From assembly GCF_021191635.1 (NCBI RefSeq), contig NZ_JAIWPR010000027.1, positions 17,019 through 81,018 of the forward strand: a stretch of 64,000 nucleotides of DNA. Direction: 5' to 3'. A program made the position numbers and the translations under genes. The notes beneath the pieces are model-generated. The model made no database searches and had not been told where the DNA came from. It was given only the letters and a program-made list of their open reading frames with translations. Below, piece after piece: positions 40,235 through 49,690 of the stretch (its first letter is position 1; each line of letters begins with the position of its first letter). This stretch comes from Alterluteimonas quercicellularis (GTDB lineage Bacteria > Pseudomonadota > Gammaproteobacteria > Xanthomonadales > Xanthomonadaceae).

Positions 40235-42295
40235 ATGACCGTGCCGTTCCACCGCGGCGGCCTCGCCGCCGCCGTCGCCTGCGCGCTGGCCGCGCCGCCG
40301 TGCTTCGCCCAGGCCGCCGACGCGGGCGATACGTTCACCCTCGGCCGCCTCACCGTGACCGGCGAGCGCATCGCCCCCGGGGTGGGCGACGAGGTGATCG
40401 AGCGCGAGGAACTGTGGCGCTTCGACGCCCCCACCCTGGTCGACGCGGTCAAGCTCGTGCCCGGCGTGACCGCGACCCAGGACGGCAACGGCCGGCGCAA
40501 CGAGCACGACATCCTGATCCGCGGCTTCGGCCGCTGGCAGGTGCCGCTGTCGATCGACGGCGTGCGCATCTACCTGCCCGCCGACAACCGCCTCGACTTC
40601 CGCCGCTTCCTCACCGCCGACCTGGCCGAGATCCAGGTCCGCAAGGGCTACGTGTCGGTCATCGACGGGCCCGGCGCGATGGGCGGCGCGATCAACCTGG
40701 TCACGCGCAAGCCGACCCGCGCGTTCGAATCGCAGTTCCAGGCCGGCGTGGACCTGGGCCGCGACGGCAGCCACGACGCCTGGAACGGCTACGCCTCGGT
40801 CGGCACCCGGCGCGAGCGCTTCTACGCCCACGCCAGCGTCGGCTACCAGGACCGCAAGCACTGGCGCCTGCCCGGCGACTACGCGCCGACCTCGATCCAG
40901 GGCGCGGGCGCGCGCGACCGCTCGGCCAGCCGCGACTCGCGGGTCAACCTCAAGCTCGGCTTCGTGCCCAACGCCACCGACGAGTACACCCTCAGCTACA
41001 CCCGCCAGGACGGCAGCAAGGGCGCGCCGCTCAACGTCCACAACGACCCGCCGAACCCGCCCAACAGCTACTGGGACTGGCCGACCTGGGACATCGGCAA
41101 CCTGTACTTCCTCTCGCACACCCGGCTGGGCGGAACGGCGTTCCTGAAGACGAAGCTGTTCCACAACACCTTCGACAACGTGCTCGACGCCTACGACGAC
41201 GGCACCTACACCACGCAGTCCAACAACGGCCGCTTCCGCAGCGTCTACGACGACGAGGGCTACGGCGGCAGCGTGGAGTTCGGCTTCCGCCCGACGCCCG
41301 GCGGCGAGACCCGGCTGGCCGCGCACTGGCGCAGCGACCGCCACGCCGAGTACAGCCTCAACCGCCCGACCCACCCCACGCTGAGCAGCCGCGAGCCGAC
41401 CCAGCACAGCCGCGAGGACACCTGGTCGCTGGCGGCGGAGCACGCCTGGCGCGCCGGCGACGCGCTCGACTTCGTGGCCGGCGCCAGCTACGACCGCAAC
41501 GAGGTCAAGCTGGCCGAGGACTACGATGCGGCGCGCGGCGTGTACGCCTACCCGACCGGCGGCAGCGACGCCTGGAACGGGCAGGCCGCGGTGCACTGGA
41601 CGCCCGCGGCGGGTTCCCGCCTCGGCCTGAGCCTGTCCTCGCGCACGCGCTTCCCGACCAGCTTCGAGCGCTTCAGCACCCGCTTCGGCACCGCGATCCC
41701 CAACCCCGACCTGTCCAGCGAGCGCGGCACCCAGCTGGAACTGTCCTGGCGGCGGGAACTGTCCGAGGATGCGCGCTTCGAGGCGGCGGTGTTCTACGCC
41801 GACATCGCCGACATGATCCAGACCGTCGTCGTCGAGCCCGGCCCGCCGCAGACCACCCAGACCCGCAACGTCGGCGACGGCGAGTCCTACGGCGTCGAGC
41901 TGGGCGGCCAGGCGCGCGTGGCCGACGCGCTCGTCGTCGGCGGCCACTACACCTGGCTGCGCCGGGTCATCCGCGACCCGCTGCAGCCCGGCTACCGGCC
42001 GGTCGGCACGCCGTCTCACCAGGCGCTGCTCTACGCCAGCTGGACGCCGTGGGCGGCGTGGACGTTCACGCCGAGCCTCGAGTACGCCGGCGACCGCTGG
42101 AGCGACGGCCCCGGCGGCGGCTACCTGCGCACCGGCCGCTACACGCTCGCCGGCCTGCAGGCCGAGTGGCAGGCGCGGCCCGGGCTGCGCTTCGCCGTGG
42201 GCGGCCGCAACCTGCTCGACGAGGCCTACGAACTGGCCTGGGGCTTCCCCGACCAGGGGCGCTCGTTCTACGCCAAGGTGCAGGTCGGCTTCTAG
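40235..42295 (+). CDS. TonB-dependent receptor, candidate metal or oxyanion transporter under ModE-like control
   Basis: The 686-residue protein is of the compact siderophore/metal-receptor size. It has a signal peptide (to CFAQA, about residue 27), the stretch FTLGRLTVTGERI, a plug with DAVKLVPGVTATQDGNGRRN, ILIRGFGRWQVPLSIDGVRI and DGPGAMGGAINLVTRKP, and a barrel ending in KVQVGF. CAGGGGAG precedes the ATG. The promoter holds a ModE-like palindrome, so molybdate or tungstate, perhaps as a chelate, is a candidate substrate; this is inference. The stop codon TAG falls at the head of a diverged REP element. Confidence 0.92.
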   Translation: MTVPFHRGGLAAAVACALAAPPCFAQAADAGDTFTLGRLTVTGERIAPGVGDEVIEREELWRFDAPTLVDAVKLVPGVTATQDGNGRRNEHDILIRGFGRWQVPLSIDGVRIYLPADNRLDFRRFLTADLAEIQVRKGYVSVIDGPGAMGGAINLVTRKPTRAFESQFQAGVDLGRDGSHDAWNGYASVGTRRERFYAHASVGYQDRKHWRLPGDYAPTSIQGAGARDRSASRDSRVNLKLGFVPNATDEYTLSYTRQDGSKGAPLNVHNDPPNPPNSYWDWPTWDIGNLYFLSHTRLGGTAFLKTKLFHNTFDNVLDAYDDGTYTTQSNNGRFRSVYDDEGYGGSVEFGFRPTPGGETRLAAHWRSDRHAEYSLNRPTHPTLSSREPTQHSREDTWSLAAEHAWRAGDALDFVAGASYDRNEVKLAEDYDAARGVYAYPTGGSDAWNGQAAVHWTPAAGSRLGLSLSSRTRFPTSFERFSTRFGTAIPNPDLSSERGTQLELSWRRELSEDARFEAAVFYADIADMIQTVVVEPGPPQTTQTRNVGDGESYGVELGGQARVADALVVGGHYTWLRRVIRDPLQPGYRPVGTPSHQALLYASWTPWAAWTFTPSLEYAGDRWSDGPGGGYLRTGRYTLAGLQAEWQARPGLRFAVGGRNLLDEAYELAWGFPDQGRSFYAKVQVGF

Positions 42296-42375
42296 GCGCG
42301 CGCCCGCGCGCGATGCTCTTTCGTCCGGCGCCTGCAGGCAACCAAGAAAAGCGTCGCGCGCGAGCGCGCTCCTAC
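42292..42375. repeat. REP-type palindrome pair
   Basis: Arms CTAGGCGCGCGCCCGCGCGC (42292 onward, head diverged from GTAG) and CGTCGCGCGCGAGCGCGCTC (ending CCTAC at 42375) match the REP family of this window. The element begins at the stop codon of the preceding receptor gene. The rest of the 42376-42533 gap is AT-richer and likely holds the promoter of the next receptor. Confidence 0.8.
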
Positions 42376-42533
42376 AGGCCGATACGGCTACGCGGACGGG
42401 CACCGCGGACCGAGCGGCCAGGACGATCGGGAACCGAATGAGGTAAGGACGATAAATCATTTTGGACCGATCCAATGCGGGTTACATATTGATCGCTTCT
42501 CCATGACGCCTGCCGGCGGACGAGACAGCATCG

Positions 42534-45305
42534 ATGACGCCCCCGCAGCTTCAGCCCCCGCATCGCCGCTCCACGCCGATCCGCCGAACCCTGCTGTCGG
42601 CAGCCCTCACCGGCGGCCTGGGCCTGGCCACCCAGGCCGCCGCCCAGGCGCCGGTCGACGACCGGGCACGCGACGCCGCCGCCACGCCGCAGGACGCCGG
42701 GTCTCCGGGCGGGCAGGTCGTCGAGATCGATCGCGTGACCGTCTCGGCAGCGTCGCGGATCAGCCGGCCGGGGTTCGACGCCCCGACCCCGACCACGAGC
42801 CTGGATGCCGAGGAACTGCAGGTCGGCGCCCGCTCCAACATCGCCGCGTTCCTCAACGAACTTCCGCAGTTCAAGAACACCTCCTCGCCACGCACCGACG
42901 GCACCGTCCAGGGCGGCGCCCGCGCACCGGTCGACCTGCGCGGACTGGGCAGCGGCCGGACCCTGGTGCTGCTCGACGGCCGGCGCTTCAAGGGCGACGA
43001 CGACCTCAACACCGTTCCCTCGATCCTGGTCGGCGGCGCCGACGTCGTGACCGGCGGCGCGTCCGCGGCATGGGGCTCGGGCGCGGTGGCCGGCGTGGTC
43101 AACCTGACGATCGACGAACGGCTCGTCGGGGCCAAGGTCGACCTGCGCACCGGCATCTCCGACGACAACGACGCCGAGGAACAGGCCTTCGGGGTCGCCG
43201 TGGGAAGCGCGTTCGCCGGCGGCCGCGGCCACGTGGTGTTCGGCGCCGAGTACTACAACAACGAGGGCATCACGCCCCGGACCCGCCGCGAGCACTTCGG
43301 GCGCTGGTCGCAGATCTCGAATGGCGACGGCACCTTCACCATCACCCCGGACGTCCGCTCCGCGACCGCCGTCGTGGGCGGCGTGATCCGCTCCGGCGTG
43401 CTGTCGGGCAAGGCCTTCAACCCGGATGGCACCCTGCGCGACCACGACTTCGGCCGCGTCGTCGGCAGTTCGTCGATCGGCGGCGACGGCCCGGCCCTGG
43501 ACGACTACGCCGCACTGCTGGTCCCCAGCCGCAACTACCGCCTGCTCGGGCGGGCGATCTACGACGTCACCGACTCGGTCAAGCTGACCGCGCAGGTCCG
43601 CCACGCGCGCGCCTACGGCGACTTCAAGCGGTTCTTCGACAACGACACCACGCCGCTGACCATCGGCATCGACAATGCCTTCCTGCCCGAGGCCGTGCGA
43701 TCGACCTTGCAGGCGGCCGGCGAGACCAGCTTCCGGCTCGGCCGCTGGAACAGCGACTACGGCTGGCCCGACCTGGACTACGACCGCAGGATCGACGAGT
43801 TCACGGTCGCCCTGGACGGCCGGATCGGCGACACATGGCGCTGGGACACCCACTACAGCCACGGCGAGTACGCAGGACGCTGGTCGACCCCCGGCTTCCT
43901 GCTCCGTGAGAACTACGCCCTGGCCGTGGACTCGGTGATCGACCCGGCCACCGGGCAAGCGGTCTGCCGCATCGCCCTGACCGACCCCGGCACCGACTGC
44001 GTGCCGCTCAATGTGTTCGGCGACGGCGCGGCCTCGGCCGAGGCGATCGCCTATGTCCAGGGCCACCCCTGGCGCCAGGAGCGCGAGCGCCTGGACGTGG
44101 CCGGCCTGGGCTTCCAGGGCGACTGGCTGCAACTGCCGGCCGGCCCGCTGTCGGTCAGCTTCGGCCTGGACCTGCGCCGGGAGGAGATCGTGCACCGGGT
44201 CAGCGCGGAAGACGAGGCCGGCGCGCATCGGCTGATCAACTACTTCCCGTTGTCGGGCTCCTACCTGGTACGCGAAGCCTTCGGCGAAGCCCTGATCCCG
44301 CTGGTGGCGAACGCCGGCGTCCTCAACGACCTCGAACTGAACCTGGCCGCGCGCTTCAGCGACTACGACACCGTCGGCGGCGTCTGGCAGTGGAAGGTCG
44401 GCGCGACCAACGAGTTCTTCCCCGGCTTCAAGGGCAGGACCTCGCTCTCGCGCGACGTCCGCGCGCCCGGCATCGGCGAACTCTACGCCACCGGCGGCAT
44501 CGCGTTCGGCACCGTCGCCGATCCGTTCACCGGCACCAACGTCGCCTACACCTCCTACAGCGGCGGCAACCCGGACCTGACCCCGGAGGAATCGGATACG
44601 TTCACGATCGGGGTCAGCTACTCCCCGCCCGCCATCGCGGGGCTGAGCGTTTCGCTGGACTACTTCTCGATCGACATCGACCAGGTCATCACCACGGTCG
44701 GCATCTCCGATGCGCTGGGCCGCTGCTTCAACGGCAACCAGGCCCTGTGCGACCAGATCACCCGCCTGGCCGACGGCAGCATCGCGTTCCAGTCGGTCCC
44801 CGTGAACCTCGCCCACTACACCACCGACGGCATCGACCTCGACATCGCCTACGCCACACCGGCCAGCAGGCTCATCCCGTCCCTGGGCGGCGGACTGAAC
44901 TTCCGCCTGCTCGGCAGCTGGATCCACAGCCTCAAGACCGACGACGGCATCGCCGAAATCGAGTACGTCGACAACCTGGGCTCGGGCCTGGGCGTGCCCC
45001 GCCTGCAGTTCAGCGGCCTGGCGTCCTACCAGGGCAACCGCTTCGGCGGCAATGTCCGGGTCCGCCACATCGCCGCCGGCAACCAGTCCAACACCGTCGC
45101 CATCACCAACAACCACATCGGCAGCCACACCTATTTCGATCTCGGGCTCAGGGCCCGGCTGCGCGACAGCCTGTCGTCGCAGGTCGAGCTGTACGCGAAC
45201 GTCAACAACCTCTTCGACAAGGCGCCGCCGATCGGCGCCTTCAACGCCCGCTACCACGACGTGATCGGCCGCTACTACACCCTGGGGCTCAGGCTGAACT
45301 TCTGA
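42534..45305 (+). CDS. TonB-dependent outer-membrane receptor
   Basis: The 923-residue protein has an Arg-rich signal sequence (RRTLLSAALTGGLGLATQAA, ending near residue 38), a linker, a TonB-box-like EIDRVTVSAASRI, a plug (VDLRGLGSGRTLVLLDGRRF, TGGASAAWGSGAVAGVVN) and a large barrel with the C-terminal TLGLRLNF. It resembles the receptor at 26421-29279 more than its immediate neighbours. The substrate is not evident. Its 3' end overlaps the convergent ModE-type gene by 17 bases. Confidence 0.92.
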   Translation: MTPPQLQPPHRRSTPIRRTLLSAALTGGLGLATQAAAQAPVDDRARDAAATPQDAGSPGGQVVEIDRVTVSAASRISRPGFDAPTPTTSLDAEELQVGARSNIAAFLNELPQFKNTSSPRTDGTVQGGARAPVDLRGLGSGRTLVLLDGRRFKGDDDLNTVPSILVGGADVVTGGASAAWGSGAVAGVVNLTIDERLVGAKVDLRTGISDDNDAEEQAFGVAVGSAFAGGRGHVVFGAEYYNNEGITPRTRREHFGRWSQISNGDGTFTITPDVRSATAVVGGVIRSGVLSGKAFNPDGTLRDHDFGRVVGSSSIGGDGPALDDYAALLVPSRNYRLLGRAIYDVTDSVKLTAQVRHARAYGDFKRFFDNDTTPLTIGIDNAFLPEAVRSTLQAAGETSFRLGRWNSDYGWPDLDYDRRIDEFTVALDGRIGDTWRWDTHYSHGEYAGRWSTPGFLLRENYALAVDSVIDPATGQAVCRIALTDPGTDCVPLNVFGDGAASAEAIAYVQGHPWRQERERLDVAGLGFQGDWLQLPAGPLSVSFGLDLRREEIVHRVSAEDEAGAHRLINYFPLSGSYLVREAFGEALIPLVANAGVLNDLELNLAARFSDYDTVGGVWQWKVGATNEFFPGFKGRTSLSRDVRAPGIGELYATGGIAFGTVADPFTGTNVAYTSYSGGNPDLTPEESDTFTIGVSYSPPAIAGLSVSLDYFSIDIDQVITTVGISDALGRCFNGNQALCDQITRLADGSIAFQSVPVNLAHYTTDGIDLDIAYATPASRLIPSLGGGLNFRLLGSWIHSLKTDDGIAEIEYVDNLGSGLGVPRLQFSGLASYQGNRFGGNVRVRHIAAGNQSNTVAITNNHIGSHTYFDLGLRARLRDSLSSQVELYANVNNLFDKAPPIGAFNARYHDVIGRYYTLGLRLNF

Positions 45306-45663
45306 GCGCGTGCTTCAGGCGCCGGCGCAGCTGCGCGATCTCCCCGGCCGCGGCGTCGGCGCTGCGCGCCTCGATGCGGCGGTACAGCGCCAGCACCTCC
45401 TCGCCCATCGGGGTCAGGCTGGCCCCGCCGCCGCCGCTGCCGCCCTTGCTGGTCTGCACGACCGGCTCGCTGAAGTAGCGGTTCATGGCGTCGATCAGGT
45501 CCCAGGCGCGCTTGTAGCTCATCTCCATCCGGCGCCCGGCCGCGGAGATCGACCCGGTCTCGCGGATGCCCTCCAGCAGGTCCGCCTTGCCGGGCCCGAG
45601 CACGACGTCGGGCCCGAACACCACCCGCAGCCGCAGCCGCCCCGCCCCGTCCGGTCCCGTCAC
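45289..45663 (-). CDS. ModE-type winged-helix regulator, DNA-binding domain only
   Basis: The 124-residue protein is a LysR-like winged helix of the ModE N-terminal family: LLEGIRETGSISAAGRRMEM, SYKRAWDLIDAMN, VQTSKGGSGGGGASLTPMG. Full ModE proteins add two Mop-like molybdate-binding domains; these are missing here, so it is the short form that may respond differently. The GTG at 45663 was chosen for the strong GAGGAGG seven to thirteen bases upstream; the frame is open to 45867 but would overlap the thr leader. It probably binds the palindrome at 40171-40194. Confidence 0.86.
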   Translation of the reverse strand: MTGPDGAGRLRLRVVFGPDVVLGPGKADLLEGIRETGSISAAGRRMEMSYKRAWDLIDAMNRYFSEPVVQTSKGGSGGGGASLTPMGEEVLALYRRIEARSADAAAGEIAQLRRRLKHALRSSA

Positions 45664-45722
45664 GTTGGTCCTCCTCGTCCCGCGTCGTGCGGATGATAGC
45701 CACCGCCCGCGGCGCGCAGCCC

Positions 45723-45752
45723 TTGACGCGGCGCAGCAGGGTCGGGTATTGC
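45723..45752 (+). promoter_or_regulatory. Candidate sigma-70 promoter of the thr operon
   Basis: TTGACG at 45723-45728 and GTATTG at 45746-45751 (or TATTGC one base on) are separated by 17-18 bases. They lie upstream of the leader peptide and thrA. The -35 box is near consensus; the -10 box is poor. Confidence 0.5.
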
Positions 45753-45823
45753 TGTCGCCCATGCCGCACCCCCACGCCGCCGCCGATTTCCGCATCCCGC
45801 ACGCCGCGGGCCGGACGACGGCC

Positions 45824-45945
45824 GCGTCCGCCACCACCGTCATGACCTTCACCGGCACCGGTACCACCGGCCCCGGGATGCGGACGCGCGCACGCAGTTG
45901 ACCTGACCCTGCCGCTCCGCTTCCCGCCCCCGGGAACGCGGACGC
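45824..45945 (+). promoter_or_regulatory. Mutually exclusive pairing segments around the thr leader
   Basis: GCGTCCGC at 45824-45831 can pair perfectly with GCGGACGC at 45880-45887 or at 45938-45945. These two targets are part of a near-identical repeat, CCCCGGGATGCGGACGC (45871-45887) and CCCCGGGAACGCGGACGC (45928-45945). The Thr codons of the leader lie inside the first possible hairpin. This is the layout expected for an attenuator, shown directly by sequence; the regulatory role is inferred. Confidence 0.5.
45842..45901 (+). CDS. thrL: Threonine-rich leader peptide of the thr operon
   Basis: This 19-residue frame reads MTFTGTGTTGPGMRTRARS: six threonines, five of them in the first nine residues and all five with codon ACC. 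It ends 94 bases before thrA. Such a peptide senses charged tRNA-Thr and controls attenuation, as thrL does in enterobacteria. There is no clear ribosome-binding site before 45842, and an in-frame ATG at 45761 could be the true start (46 residues). No T-run terminator is visible, so the mechanism may be rho- or translation-based. Confidence 0.6.
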   Translation: MTFTGTGTTGPGMRTRARS

Positions 45946-45995
45946 TTCAGGTCCCCGCCCGAACGAGAACGCGGAGCCCCTACCGGAGCTTCCCG

Positions 45996-48548
45996 ATGTC
46001 GTCCGCCGCCTTGTCCGATCCGCCCAGCGCCCCCGCCGCGCCTCCCGTCCCCGCCGGCTGCCGGCTGCACAAGTTCGGCGGCAGCAGCCTGGCCGATGCC
46101 GAGCGCATCCGCGCCGCCGCCGGCCTGGTCTTGGCGGAACCCGGGCCGCGTGTGGTGGTGGTCTCGGCGATGCGCGGGGTCACCGACGCCCTGGTCGCCC
46201 TGGCCGAGCGCGCGCGCGACGGCGAGGACTGGAGCGAGGGCTGGCAGGCGCTGCGGCAGCGCCATCGCGACGCCGCGCTGGCCCTGGCGCCGGCCGATCC
46301 CGACGCGCTGCTGGCCGCGCTCGACGCCGAGAGCGACGCGCTGCTGGCCGACCTGGACGCGCTCGCCGCCGGCGACGGCGACGGCGAGCGCCTGGCCGAA
46401 CGCGCCTGGGGCCACGGCGAGCTGTGCAGCGCCTGGCTGATGCACGCCGCGCTGGGCGGCCACGCCGCCGGCTGGGCGCGCCTGGACGCGCGCGAGGCGC
46501 TGGTGGTGCGCCCGGGCGAGATCGGCGTGGCGCTGGACCGCGAGGCCAGCCTGGCGCGGCTGCGCGCCTGGCGCGCGCGCCACCCGCAGCCGCACGTGGT
46601 CGCCACCGGCTTCGTCGCGCGCACGCCGGACGGGCACGCCACCACGCTCGGCCGCAACGGCAGCGACCATTCCGCCACCCTGCTCGCCGACCTGTTCGAC
46701 GCCGCGGCGGTGACCATCTGGACCGACGTCGACGGCGTGCTCTCGGCCGACCCGCGGCTGGTGCCGGACGCGGTGCGCCTGGCTTCGATGTCCTACGCCG
46801 AGGCCTGCGAGCTGGCCTACTTCGGCGCCAAGGTGCTGCACCCGCGCACGCTCGCGCCGCTGCAGGCGCGCGGCATTCCGCTGTCGATCCGCAACACCCT
46901 GGACCCGTCCGCGCCCGGCACCCGCATCGCCGCGCAGGGCGAGCCCGCGCGCTCGCCGGTCAAGGGCCTGAGCCTGGTCGACGGCATGGCGGTGCTGGAG
47001 CTGACCGGCAGCGGCATGGCCGGCGTGCCCGGCGTGGCGGAGAAGCTGTTCGCCGCGCTGCACGGCGCCGGGGTGTCGGTGACGATGATCTCGCAGGGCT
47101 CCTCCGAGCACTCGATCTGCTGCGTGGTGAAGCACGCGCAGGCCGCGCTGGGCCGCGCGGCGATCGAGGCGGCGTTCGCGGACGCGGTCGCCGCCGGGCA
47201 GGTCGAGGGCGTGCGCGTCGAGGACGGGCTGTGCGTGCTGGCCGCGGTCGGCGACGGCATGGTCGGCACCCCGGGGGTCGCCGCGCGCCTGCTGGGCGGG
47301 CTGGCGCAGGCGCGGGTCAACGTGCGCGCGATCGCGCAGGGCGCCAGCGAGCGCAACCTGTCGGTGGTCATCGCCCAGGCCGAGGCCGCGCGCGGGCTGC
47401 GCGCCGCGCATTCGGCGTTCTGGCTCTCGCCGCAGACGCTGTCGGTGGGCATCGTCGGCCCCGGCCACGTCGGCCGCACCCTGCTGGCGCAGCTGGCGGA
47501 GGTGGCGCCCGCGCTGCGCGAACGCTCCGGCGTGGACCTGCGCCTGCGCGCGCTGGCCAACAGCCGGCGCATGGTGCTCGACGCCGCGTCGATGTCGCCC
47601 GCGGAGGCGCAGGAGCGCCTGCTGGCGGATTCCGCGCCGGCCGCAGACCTCGACGCCTTCGCCGCCCACGTGCGCGCCGGCCACCTGCCGCACGCGCTGA
47701 TCGTGGACTGCAGCGCCAGCGAGGCGGTGGCGGCGAAGTATCCCGGCTGGCTGGCCGCCGGCATCCACGTGGTCACCCCCAACAAGCACGCCGGCAGCGG
47801 CGACTGGGCGCGCTACGCCGGCATCCGCGCCGCGCAGCGCGACGGCGGAGGCCGCTTCCTCTACGAGGCCACGGTGGGCGCGGGCCTGCCGGTGATCCAG
47901 ACCCTGCGCAGCCTGCTCGACACCGGCGACGCGCTGCACGGCATCGACGGCATGCTCTCGGGCACCCTGGCCTGGCTGTTCAACAGCTACGACGGCGCGC
48001 GCCCGTTCTCCGAGCTGGTGCGCGAGGCGCGCGCGCTGGGTTACACCGAGCCCGATCCGCGCGATGATCTGTCCGGGCTCGACGTGGCCCGCAAGCTGGT
48101 GATCCTGGCCCGCGAGGCCGGGCGCGAGCTGTCGATCGACGACGTGGACGTGGAGAGCCTGGTGCCCGAATCCCTGCACGACGTGCCGCTGGAGGCCTTC
48201 CTCGAGCGCCTGCCCGAGCTGGACGCGCCGATGCGCGCGCGCCTGGACGCCGCGCGCGCGGACGGACGCGCGCTGCGCCACCTGGCGCGGCTGCACGCCG
48301 ACGGCCGCGCGAGCGTGGGCGTGGTCGCGCTGCCGGCCGACCACGCCTGCTGCCACACCCGGCTCACCGACAACCTGGTGCAGTTCCGCAGCGCCCGCTA
48401 CGCCGACAACCCGCTGGTCGTGCAGGGCCCCGGCGCGGGCCCGGACGTCACCGCCGCCGGCGTGTTCGGCGACGTGCTGGCCATCGCCCACGCCCTGGGC
48501 CGGCAGGCCGGCCTGCCGTTCCTGCGCCACGACGAGGCCGCGGCATGA
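45996..48548 (+). CDS. thrA: Bifunctional aspartate kinase / homoserine dehydrogenase I
   Basis: ThrA catalyses the first and third steps from aspartate to threonine. The 850-residue protein has an aspartokinase domain (KFGGSS at residues 26-31, [29 protein letters not shown]), two ACT-type regulatory segments ([15 protein letters not shown] and [14 protein letters not shown]) and a C-terminal homoserine dehydrogenase ([14 protein letters not shown] near residue 484, [15 protein letters not shown]). CCGGAG precedes the ATG. Threonine feedback is expected through the ACT segments. The stop overlaps thrB as ATGA. Confidence 0.96.
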   Translation: MSSAALSDPPSAPAAPPVPAGCRLHKFGGSSLADAERIRAAAGLVLAEPGPRVVVVSAMRGVTDALVALAERARDGEDWSEGWQALRQRHRDAALALAPADPDALLAALDAESDALLADLDALAAGDGDGERLAERAWGHGELCSAWLMHAALGGHAAGWARLDAREALVVRPGEIGVALDREASLARLRAWRARHPQPHVVATGFVARTPDGHATTLGRNGSDHSATLLADLFDAAAVTIWTDVDGVLSADPRLVPDAVRLASMSYAEACELAYFGAKVLHPRTLAPLQARGIPLSIRNTLDPSAPGTRIAAQGEPARSPVKGLSLVDGMAVLELTGSGMAGVPGVAEKLFAALHGAGVSVTMISQGSSEHSICCVVKHAQAALGRAAIEAAFADAVAAGQVEGVRVEDGLCVLAAVGDGMVGTPGVAARLLGGLAQARVNVRAIAQGASERNLSVVIAQAEAARGLRAAHSAFWLSPQTLSVGIVGPGHVGRTLLAQLAEVAPALRERSGVDLRLRALANSRRMVLDAASMSPAEAQERLLADSAPAADLDAFAAHVRAGHLPHALIVDCSASEAVAAKYPGWLAAGIHVVTPNKHAGSGDWARYAGIRAAQRDGGGRFLYEATVGAGLPVIQTLRSLLDTGDALHGIDGMLSGTLAWLFNSYDGARPFSELVREARALGYTEPDPRDDLSGLDVARKLVILAREAGRELSIDDVDVESLVPESLHDVPLEAFLERLPELDAPMRARLDAARADGRALRHLARLHADGRASVGVVALPADHACCHTRLTDNLVQFRSARYADNPLVVQGPGAGPDVTAAGVFGDVLAIAHALGRQAGLPFLRHDEAAA

Positions 48549-49588
48549 GCCTGCAGGCCGAGGAGGCGAGCGCGTTCGCGCCGGCCAGCGTGGGCAACAT
48601 CGGCGTCGGCTTCGACCTGCTCGGCCACGCCATCGAGGGACCCCGCGACGTTGCCCACGTGCGCCGCATCGACGCGCCCGAGGTGCGGATCGAGGCGATC
48701 GGCGGCGAGGTCGCCGGCGCGTCCGCGATCCCGCTCGACGCCGCCCGCAACACCGCCGGCGCCGCGCTGCTGGCGCTGCGCGAGGCGCTGCGGCCGCCGT
48801 TCGGCTTCGCGCTGCGCATCGACAAGGGCATCCCGCTGGGCTCCGGGCTCGGCGGCTCCGCCGCTTCCTGCGTGGCGGCGCTGGTGGCCGCGAACGCGCT
48901 GCTCGACGCGCCGCTGCCGCGCGAGGCCCTGTACCCGTTCGCGCTCGACGGCGAGTCGGTCTCCAGCGGCAGCCGCCACGGTGACAACGTCGCGCCGATG
49001 CTGCTGGGCGGCGCGGTGCTGGCGACGCCGACGCGCCTGCTGCGGCTGCCCGCCCCCGGCTGGCTGCACGCCGTGGTCGTGCACCCGGACCAGGTGCTGG
49101 AGACGCGCCGCTCGCGCGCGGTGCTGGCCGCGCCCTACCCGCTGCACGAGATCGTCGAGCACGGCGCCCACCTCGCCCAGTTCGTGCTCGGCCTGGAGCG
49201 CGGCGATCCGGAACTGCTGCGCGCCGGCCTGCGCGACATCCTGGTGGAGCCGCGCCGGGCCGGGCTGATCCCGGGCTTCGCGCGGGTCAAGCAGGCCGCG
49301 CTCGACCACGGCGCGCTGGGCGCCAGCATCTCCGGCGGCGGCCCCAGCGTGTTCGCCTGGTTCGACTCGCGCGCCGCCGCGCAGGCCGCCGCGCCGGCGA
49401 TGCGGCAGGGTTTCCTGGACGCGGGCTTCGACGCGCGCGCCTACGTGAGCCCCGTCGCGGCCCAGGCCGCGACCCTGCTCCCATCCTCCCCGGAGCCCGC
49501 GCCCGATCGGTCCTCGCACAACCGCTCGACGCACCTACCGCACGGCACCGACGCCCCTCTCCCGTCCACGGGAGAGGGGGTGGGGTGA
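48545..49588 (+). CDS. thrB: Homoserine kinase with a repeat-encoded C-terminal tail
   Basis: ThrB phosphorylates homoserine. The GHMP-kinase ATP loop is [14 protein letters not shown] from residue 95. The N terminus ([18 protein letters not shown]) and C-terminal [12 protein letters not shown] are family-typical. The conserved chain ends near residue 312. The final ~35 residues (ending [12 protein letters not shown]) run into a dispersed inverted repeat that also provides the TGA stop, so the tail is probably an accident of repeat insertion. The start overlaps the thrA stop. Confidence 0.95.
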   Translation: MSLQAEEASAFAPASVGNIGVGFDLLGHAIEGPRDVAHVRRIDAPEVRIEAIGGEVAGASAIPLDAARNTAGAALLALREALRPPFGFALRIDKGIPLGSGLGGSAASCVAALVAANALLDAPLPREALYPFALDGESVSSGSRHGDNVAPMLLGGAVLATPTRLLRLPAPGWLHAVVVHPDQVLETRRSRAVLAAPYPLHEIVEHGAHLAQFVLGLERGDPELLRAGLRDILVEPRRAGLIPGFARVKQAALDHGALGASISGGGPSVFAWFDSRAAAQAAAPAMRQGFLDAGFDARAYVSPVAAQAATLLPSSPEPAPDRSSHNRSTHLPHGTDAPLPSTGEGVG

Positions 49589-49670
49589 GGGCGCTCGCGC
49601 CGAGCCCGCCCCGAAAAGCCCCCATCCGCCCCTTCGCGGCCCCTTCTCCCGCTTGCGGGAGAAGGGGCCC
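49551..49670. repeat. Dispersed inverted-repeat element between thrB and thrC
   Basis: Two strong hairpins are present: CCCCTCTCCCG-TCCA-CGGGAGAGGGG at 49554-49579, followed by GTGGGGTGAGG, and a 15-bp stem at 49638-49669 (GGCCCCTTCTCCCGC against GCGGGAGAAGGGGCC). The outer sequences are inverted versions of each other. The element contains the 3' end of thrB. Such elements are multicopy in many beta- and gamma-proteobacteria. It could also attenuate expression of thrC. Confidence 0.75.
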
Positions 49671-49690
49671 AACGCCAACGCACACCGCCC

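Noticed and set aside
42440..42533. A second ModE-like site upstream of the third TonB receptor
   Set aside because: CGATAAAT and ATTGATCG half-like words occur, but they do not form an inverted repeat of the right length or spacing.
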